64,000 bases of DNA from Branchiostoma belcheri (taxonomy: Eukaryota > Chordata > Leptocardii > Amphioxiformes > Branchiostomatidae): the NCBI RefSeq assembly GCF_001625305.1, contig NW_017804453.1:199102-263101 (forward strand). Direction: 5' to 3'. Each line of letters starts with the position of its first letter. The stretch's first letter is position 1. Below are positions 59,801-64,000 of this stretch, in pieces. The notes below the pieces were generated by a model. It had not been told where the DNA came from. It ran no database searches and saw nothing but the letters and a program-made list of their open reading frames with translations. Both the position numbers and the translations under genes were made by a program.

Positions 59801-61760
59801 CATTCTAACCACCCTTAAGGTACTGTCCTTGCTATGACAATAATGTAGCCATAATGACAATCTTTACTATTATTTGTGGCAAGTACGGATTTCTTGGAAG
59901 TGTCCAATTCTGATAATAACAACCCCAACAAAGCAAGTCTCTATCTACAAAAAATGTAGTATACAGAGGTTAACCACAAGAAACAGAGTACAATTAAAAT
60001 TGATATGCCATCAGAATATACTAGTAAGCCACATCACTGCTGCAGGGAATGAAATATGTACAACCAGTATGATTAGAAATAAACTAATTACAAGTTAGTT
60101 ATAAATGTACCTTGTTACTTGGTCATCACTGCCATACATGTTATCTCATACTGAACACTTACATTGATTCTCCTGAGTAAAATACGAACATGCAAGGCTG
60201 AATAAAGGGCACAATCAACCATAGCTAATCACGGTGGTAAAATCTGGGTTGCAAAGTTCCCACATGCCATAGAACCCGAACTGTGTTCGATCTGGGCGAT
60301 TCGAATCGAACCCGCGTTCTATTTCGGGGTCACCTGCGGTCATTTACAGTAAAGCGGCAAAACAAGCCCTTCTGTCTCTGTGCCGTGCAACAGATTAAAA
60401 AAAACACACTTTTCTATAGATACAAACAGTTTCCTGGACAGTATATGTCCGCTATCATTTTTTGTGGACATGTAACATGTAGCGAAGCTAATGTCGTATC
60501 CTTGGGTGACCTTGAATACTGTAATGATTCTTTACGCCAGTACGAATAACACAATGCAGACTTTTGGTCGACTTGACATGTCTGCAAAACTCGTTTTAAC
60601 CTGCAAGCACGGAAAGTCAAGCATACCCCATTCACGGCTCAAAATGACCGTAACGGTTGTCCCGAAAATCGTGTTTTAGGGATTTTTGAAAAATGGCCTC
60701 AATCTTGAATTATGGGTAATTTAGTGCGAAAAATGTAAAAAAAGATCATTTTTTCACCAATATGTCGACAAAAACTAGACTTAAAATCAGAAATTAAAAA
60801 ATCCCTAAAACACGATTTTTGATCTTATTCCTAGTCGTCGAAAAATATAAAAATCGGGAATCTGGGGTAATATACGTAGCCAGGTTAAAACGATGTTTGC
60901 CTAAAAACATGACATGACTTGTGGTCGGAAACCCGAAACAAATCGTCTTTCGGAGTGAAATTTTGAAAAATCAATGATTTAACATAAACAGCTAATATTA
61001 AAAGGATGTTAAGGCAATAATTTCATTTTGATTTGACGAAATTTACCATTAAATCCTTTTTGTTTATTTTCAAGTGTTTTACTGGTAGGCCAAAATAGGC
61101 CAAAATAGCGTCTTGTAACCCGATACCTTTTAGAACGCGCCTAGCAATGGGAAAGAATACCGTAGTGACAGACCGCCGTGAATTGCCTTAAATTTTTTGA
61201 TTCTCAGAGTGAAGCATTGTAGGGTCCACCAGATCATCCTGAATTCAATCGAGTGCAATCAACAGTTGCCAGGGGTTATCAATCCTGGCCTGGGAATGCC
61301 TCAACTCCTTCATTATGACCCCTGCTAGACATACAGTAAATACTGAAACTTTTTATACTAGGAGAGAAAGGGAGATGTGTTCACAGTGTTTTGAATTCAT
61401 GGCTAAAACAATGCTGTAGTACAGTAGTTATACAAGAAGATATACTGTATTTGCAGTGGCATGGTGGAGGCCTGGGGTTACAGTGAAACTGCAAAAATAA
61501 AACCACTGACTGCAAAAGTTTCAGTATTTAGAGTATTCTGATGGCATACCCTCCAGGCCTAATCAACAAAATCTCATTTAAAAGCTAGAGTATATTCACA
61601 TACAGCTTGGCTACAAGACAGCTTGCTTGTTAGGGGTTCCACTCACCAATGGAGACACCATCAGACTACAAGTTATCCACAGACATTACAATGACACATT
61701 GCTATATAACATGACACCACAGATCATTAGCAGGTACATCTAACAGTCTGCACTTGATGG
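53808..61760. other. Long gene-poor stretch; right part may be 3' UTR of the EPT1-type gene
   Basis: No exon with domain support was found. 53808-57100 contains several donor-like sites on the - strand (for example TTAATG|GTAAGT near 55018 and CTACAG|GTAGGG near 56680) that could belong to 5' UTR exons of scramblase C. From about 57200 the sequence is AT-rich, unspliced-looking and lies downstream of the EPT1-type stop codon on the - strand. A reverse-strand AATAAA near 57200 could end a very long 3' UTR, though this is weak evidence. Confidence 0.35.
60584..60900. repeat. Large imperfect foldback (nested inverted repeats)
   Basis: Outer arms GCAAAACTCGTTTTAACCTG (60584-60603) and its inverse (60881-60900) differ at two positions. 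Inner arms of 23 bp starting AAAATCGTGTTTTAGGGATT (60665-60687) are perfectly inverted at 60797-60819. Weaker similarity (CGCGTTCTA, TCGGG) extends to about 60310 and 61140. It is probably a foldback DNA transposon. Confidence 0.7.
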
Positions 61761-63682
61761 TCAATCTTCTTGTTTTTTCAAGGTGAAGATGTTGATGTTA
61801 AAGTGGTCTGCCATCTGGACTACCTGTAACACACAAAAAAAGAATATAGTTAACCTTTAGAAGACAACACAATATCCAGATAAATGTTGACATACCAACT
61901 TAAAGCAACAATGGCTGCTTAAAGGAGCACTTACGACATTACCACTGAAAAGCAGAATTAAGGAGGTTAAGTGCATGGGTTGAGCAAGTTGAATAGGCTC
62001 AAGAACATTAAGAACAGTGGAGTTAGTAACAATACAGAAAACAGACAAATTTCCCTATGACAGGTCACACCAAATATATACAAATTACAAATCATTGCAA
62101 CAAAAATATGAAGTCTTAAATCTTTTGCACTTGTAAAAATATACACTTGTCTAGAAATTTTCTTCAAAATCAGTTCACCACATGTAAATGTGCATTAAGA
62201 GAGGTCAGTGGTAATAGTTGGAAAATTTTTTTTGTCTTTCAGACCTAACAATTCCTCTTTAAGAAGGAAAAGCCTGATACTAGTACCCTATTTGGTGTGA
62301 CTGTTGGTATTTGTATAATGACAACTGATTATGGACTTGAGGTTAGAAACAATAAGAAGGAATGAAAAGTGTAACCAGCCTGGGATTGAGAACACATTGA
62401 TCTGAAAATGATCAGCCATCTGTTGTACCTGCAATTGGAAGGCAAAAGAAATCAGGGATCCAAAAAAACTAAAAATCAAACTTGCAATTGGACAATCAAT
62501 GTCATAATATGTCCTTCTGGTAAAGTTTCCATGACACTGTGTTTTCTATTTTCACAGGTGAGCATAATAATATTGTCAACAAGACAATATCTCACCACAA
62601 ATAGATACCAATTGTAGAAGGCTTGGTCACAAGTAGATAATTAATATACAGAATATGTTAAGTGTGTGAAATTAGTGAATAAAAAGGTTTTATGGAGGTT
62701 ATGACGGAAGACAAGGGACAGTACACAAGGTGACTTGACTTCTGACACAATGTCTATTGTTTACAAACTTGGTTTTGTTTCTCTCCCCATGGGGTTGTGT
62801 TAGCTGCTCTCATGTTCACTCACAGATACTTTCTTCAACTTACCACACAGACACCAAAGTGGATATGCAGCAGAGTGACCATGACTGTGTAGCCAATCAG
62901 CAGCACCAGTTCCCACTGTCCGAGTGGCGCCATGCACACCCCCACAACGATCACCATCAGCGGCCAGAGGAGGGCGTTCACCCCTTCACATCTGGTGTTA
63001 CTCATCTGGGCTATGATTAACCGACACTGAGGAAACAGGAGACCCAACATTGGTGTATCATGTAACATACATTCTGTTATCATCAGGGATTTAATAACGG
63101 CAGGGCTCAAAATTTGATACATACAAACTGCCCCCAAACCCAGTGCCACCAAAAGCAATACTTCCAAAAATATCCAGTGGAATGATTAAGAAAAATTAAC
63201 ATGACTTACGGCTATATTTGCGAAAACTGTCCCAGACATGAAGTAGAAGAGACGAGGCTGTTGTTCCATGATGTCTGTGGGAGACATTATGAGCCAGACC
63301 ACACAGAGAAGAAACAGTAGTGCAGGTGACAGGAGGGGGAGCATCCCTTCATATAGGGACAGATTTCTGCCTGTTCCTTCTGATGTTGATCTGAGATAAA
63401 AAGTAACAGACCCGGTAGTAAGGTTAGGATCTTAAAAGAGAAACATAAAATATGTTACAATGAAAGTTAAAGCTTTTGAGAATGTAAATCCCTGTGTGAA
63501 GTATACGGAAAATGTACTGACGTACAATATCTTCCTAATGAAAAATATAATGATGATCAAGTAACAATCCCACAAACCTGAGTGTTTCTCTCTTACAATA
63601 CAATGACAACACTATAGGTGCTAAGTCACTCACCTGTACAGGTTACGTATAGTGTGTGGCAGGCTGATGAACAAAAACCCAC
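61761..63682 (-). CDS. SELENOI: Ethanolaminephosphotransferase 1 (EPT1/SELENOI type), 3' part only
   Basis: Exons 63634-63682, 63210-63390, 62844-63026 and 61761-63 to 61823 (terminal) join in phase; the 5' half lies beyond the right edge. Translated motifs follow the EPT1/CHPT family: LFISLPHTIRNLYR, SLYEGMLPLLSPALLF, MSPTDIMEQQPRLFYFMSGT, VFANIACRLIIAQMSNTRCE, and LLHIHFGVCVVVQMADHFNI. Several hydrophobic helices are visible (LLSPALLFLLCVVWLIM; LLWPLMVIVVGVCMA; LVLLIGYTVMVTLL). The enzyme makes phosphatidylethanolamine or ether lipids from CDP-ethanolamine in ER or Golgi membranes. The catalytic CDP-alcohol motif would be in the missing N-terminal part. The distal terminal exon ends FTLKKQED then TGA. 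Vertebrate SELENOI has a selenocysteine near this position, but only six codons (PSSADC) follow before TAG, so I treat this TGA as a stop. Confidence 0.88.
62288..62428 (-). CDS. Alternative terminal exon of the EPT1-type gene
   Basis: After an acceptor (CCAATTGCAG) it encodes VQQMADHFQINVFSIPGW and 28 further residues to a TAG, 46 aa. The first 15 residues are a clear duplicate of the distal terminal exon (VVQMADHFNINIFTL). It splices in phase 0 from 62844. The added tail contains a hydrophobic stretch (LHFSFLLIVSNL). It may be a functional alternative 3' end or a decaying copy whose tail runs into non-coding DNA. Confidence 0.6.
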   Translation of the reverse strand, partial: VQQMADHFQINVFSIPGWLHFSFLLIVSNLKSIISCHYTNTNSHTK

Positions 63683-64000
63683 CTGGATAAGAACATTAAT
63701 ATAAACAGGTGAGACAAAATAGAAGCAGGGCTAAAAATTGAACATTCGTGCATTAAAGTAGGCAGTAAGGTTTGTAATTAGCTTTTCACATTCCACTTAA
63801 TACAACCACATTATTCCTGTGCATCTAAATTTGAGGTTAGGTCAGCTTAGATATTTTGCAGCTGAAAGCCAGAGAAAGTACACTTTCCATAATGGACCTA
63901 ATCAATTACCTTTATACCTTACAATCCAAAAGGTCATAATAGACCTAATATCATAATATAGTTATCAAAAAAAGTCAGATGATACTTGGTGCACTGTCAC

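Noticed and set aside
61743..61763. TGA after FTLKKQED read as selenocysteine, as in vertebrate SELENOI
   Set aside because: Only six codons unlike the vertebrate tail follow before TAG, and a by-eye look downstream found no SECIS core. A SECIS search of 61400-61760 (minus strand) would settle it.
1..64000. CRISPR arrays, rRNA or tRNA genes, bacterial-type operons
   Set aside because: The direct repeats seen are microsatellites, a 25-bp tandem intronic array or transposon ends; no cloverleaf or rRNA sequence was recognised.

Overview
The window is animal nuclear DNA. Its genes are split into short exons with GT-AG introns, some transcripts end in AATAAA signals, and the intergenic space holds microsatellites and short inverted-repeat transposons. 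The families (phospholipid scramblases, a UDP-glycosyltransferase, a Gal-3-O-sulfotransferase, neurotrophin-like ligands, a discoidin/EGF membrane protein, an ethanolaminephosphotransferase) suggest an invertebrate deuterostome. A cephalochordate (amphioxus) is my best guess, from family content and repeat style rather than any decisive marker. No bacterial operons, CRISPR arrays, rRNA or convincing tRNA genes were seen.

Layout. 1.8-3.3 kb (+): a broken partial copy of a discoidin-EGF-transmembrane gene. 4.2-9.5 kb (+): the intact paralogue, 7 exons, 298 aa. 10.7-13.4 kb (-): a Gal3ST-type sulfotransferase, 4 coding exons, about 500 aa, with an altered PAPS-binding loop. 16.3-18.1 kb (+): a secreted neurotrophin-like cystine-knot protein, 2 exons, 326 aa. 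18.5-20.5 kb: a 2-kb PIF/Harbinger-like transposon holding the spliced, polyadenylated 3' end of an unknown Cys-rich gene. 21.9-24.5 kb (+): a second neurotrophin-like gene, 7 exons, 277 aa, which also encodes an antistasin-type domain. 25.1-28.9 kb (-): a complete UGT, 6 exons, 540 aa. 30.8-52.1 kb (-): three scramblase genes (A, B, C) in tandem with identical exon structure. 61.8 kb to the right edge (-): the 3' half of an ethanolaminephosphotransferase (EPT1/SELENOI type) that continues outside the window.

The genes do not form a pathway. The clearest local history is tandem duplication: discoidin-EGF pair, neurotrophin-like pair and scramblase trio, followed by divergence. The most unusual item is the pair of neurotrophin-family ligands. 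Both share a previously unrecognised (to me) pro-region motif, and one has gained an antistasin domain. Other notable points are duplicated terminal coding exons in both scramblase B and the EPT1 gene, repeated branch-point-like motifs in a UGT intron, and several complete MITEs with recognisable target-site duplications.

Exon coordinates were derived by hand from splice consensus, reading-frame continuity and comparison between paralogues. No alignment or database search was run.
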